Assembly (NCBI RefSeq): GCF_003711205.1
Contig: NZ_CP031013.1
Span: 620,001-684,000, forward strand
Length of the DNA: 64,000 nt
Source of the DNA: Polaromonas sp. SP1
GTDB taxonomy: Bacteria; Pseudomonadota; Gammaproteobacteria; Burkholderiales; Burkholderiaceae_C
Direction of reading: 5' to 3'
How positions within the stretch are numbered: position 1 is the stretch's first letter; every line of letters starts with the position of its first letter. Below are positions 63,206-64,000 of the stretch, piece by piece. Both the position numbers and the translations under genes were made by a program. The notes beneath the pieces were generated by a model. The model ran no database searches. It was given only the letters and a program-made list of their open reading frames with translations, and was not told the origin of the DNA.

Positions 63206-64000
63206 ATGAAAACTGAAAACACACCTGTTATCGACGCGCACAACCACTCCAGCTGCTGCGGCGCCCCTGCGCCTGCGGCCGCCGCGCCCGTGCCGCTGGG
63301 CGCCGGCGGGCAACTTTTCCGCATCGCCACCATGGACTGCAGCGCCGAAGAGTCCGACATCCGCCGCGCGCTGGAGCCGATAACCGGCATCCGTTCGCTG
63401 GGTTTTCAGCTCGGCGCGCGCACGCTTCGGATCGAAGCGTCCGAAGGCGCTTATCCGCTGGCGCTGGAGGCGATTCGCAAAGCCGGGTTTGATCCGAAAC
63501 CTGCCACCTCCACCAATGCATCGCAAAACGGTGACCATGCGGGGCACGACCACAGCCACGATCACGCCCATGACCACAGCGAAGGTCACGGCTTCAGCAG
63601 CGGCGTCACGCGCCTGGTCGCGGCACTGGTGCTGGCGGTCGGCGCTGAAGCGGTGTCATTCTTTGCACCCGACGTGATGGCCTGGAAGCTGGCCGGCATG
63701 GCCATCGCCGCCGTGGCCATTGCGCTGGCCGGCCTGGACACCTACAAAAAAGGCATGGCCGCACTGCTGCGCGGCAAGCTCAATATCAACGCGCTGATGT
63801 CGGTGGCCGTGACCGGCGCCTTCCTGATCGGCCAGTGGCCCGAAGCCGCCATGGTGATGGCGCTGTATGCGATAGCCGAGCTGATTGAAGCCAGGGCCGT
63901 GGACCGTGCGCGCAATGCCATCAAGGGCCTGCTGGACATGGCGCCCGACGAAGCGCTGATGCGGGGCGCAGACGGCGTTTGGTCAGCCACGCCGGTCGCC
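63206..64000 (+). CDS. P1B-type Cd/Zn/Pb-translocating ATPase, N-terminal part (cut by window edge)
   Basis: Metal efflux ATPase of the CadA/ZntA type, first 265 residues. An N-terminal Cys pair (residues 17-18, SSCCGAP) is followed by one heavy-metal-associated domain with Cys45 in TMDCSAEESD, a His-rich linker (HDHSHDHAHDHSEGH) and the first membrane segments including NINALMSVAV. The phosphorylation and CPC motifs lie beyond the window. It is divergent from cadR and under a MerR-type promoter, so a Cd/Pb/Zn exporter is very likely. Confidence 0.92.
   Translation, partial: MKTENTPVIDAHNHSSCCGAPAPAAAAPVPLGAGGQLFRIATMDCSAEESDIRRALEPITGIRSLGFQLGARTLRIEASEGAYPLALEAIRKAGFDPKPATSTNASQNGDHAGHDHSHDHAHDHSEGHGFSSGVTRLVAALVLAVGAEAVSFFAPDVMAWKLAGMAIAAVAIALAGLDTYKKGMAALLRGKLNINALMSVAVTGAFLIGQWPEAAMVMALYAIAELIEARAVDRARNAIKGLLDMAPDEALMRGADGVWSATPVA

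Noticed and set aside
1-64000. CRISPR arrays, prophage or insertion sequences
   Set aside because: The repeats seen are dispersed, not regularly spaced, and no transposase, integrase other than XerC, or phage structural gene is present.

Overview
The window is a piece of chromosome from a GC-rich betaproteobacterium, most likely Burkholderiales, family Comamonadaceae (Polaromonas/Rhodoferax/Variovorax-like). This rests on gene content and order (mraZ-rsmH-ftsL-ftsI; dapF-DUF484-xerC; a gltIJKL-type operon beside aspartase; livHMGF with an acyl-CoA ligase; an AtuA-family gene; a geranyl/methylcrotonyl-CoA carboxylase-type cluster), on codon usage, and on several short dispersed repeat families. 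No database search was possible, so genus is an inference. I see no phage, insertion sequence, CRISPR array or tRNA.

Layout. 1-3600: start of the division/cell-wall (dcw) cluster on the minus strand, with a four-repeat MraZ operator. 4036-9734: a STAS-domain protein, a DksA with a long Lys/Ala/Pro tail, a COG0523 metallochaperone GTPase and rlmI. 9925-18298: a 7TMR-DISM protein with a degenerate GGDEF domain, xerC-DUF484-dapF, a Nudix/metallo-beta-lactamase fusion, an orphan solute-binding lipoprotein and a DUF2127 protein. 18415-18755: RNase P RNA. 18836-26076: COG2509 flavoprotein, flavin reductase-like protein, ProQ/FinO protein, htpX, DUF3025, NYN-LOTUS, pyrC and rnk. 26361-34523: glutamate/aspartate ABC transporter, aspartase, LysR regulator and ATM1-type exporter. 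34580-43823: YciA-type thioesterase, AtuA pair, and livHMGF with acyl-CoA ligase and binding protein. 43988-53676: YdeI, MgtC, hemerythrin, NDUFA9-like, GST, NIPSNAP, cca and an otsB-GH15-otsA operon. 53677-54475: a large imperfect inverted repeat. 54476-62514: a tightly overlapping, TetR-headed operon for acyl-CoA oxidation and carboxylation. 62592-64000: cadR and the start of a divergent P1B-type metal ATPase gene.

How genes work together. The gltIJKL system imports glutamate/aspartate and aspartase deaminates aspartate to fumarate. The liv transporter, its ligase and the divergent AtuA pair may import and activate a branched or isoprenoid acid; the second cluster, with two acyl-CoA dehydrogenases, both carboxylase subunits, an SDR, a thioesterase and a TetR regulator, is the kind of machinery that would degrade it. 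OtsA and OtsB make trehalose, and the GH15 enzyme between them may hydrolyse it or a related glucan.

Most unusual feature. I find eleven copies of a short (about 50-66 bp) palindromic element with a GCTAT-n-ATAGC head and a GGGCTGGAGGCC-like tail. Five are intergenic. Six lie inside protein-coding genes (dapF, Nudix/MBL fusion, DUF3025, cca, both carboxylase subunits) without breaking the frame, so the element contributes peptide segments to unrelated proteins, in both orientations. This resembles the palindromic elements known from Rickettsia genes.
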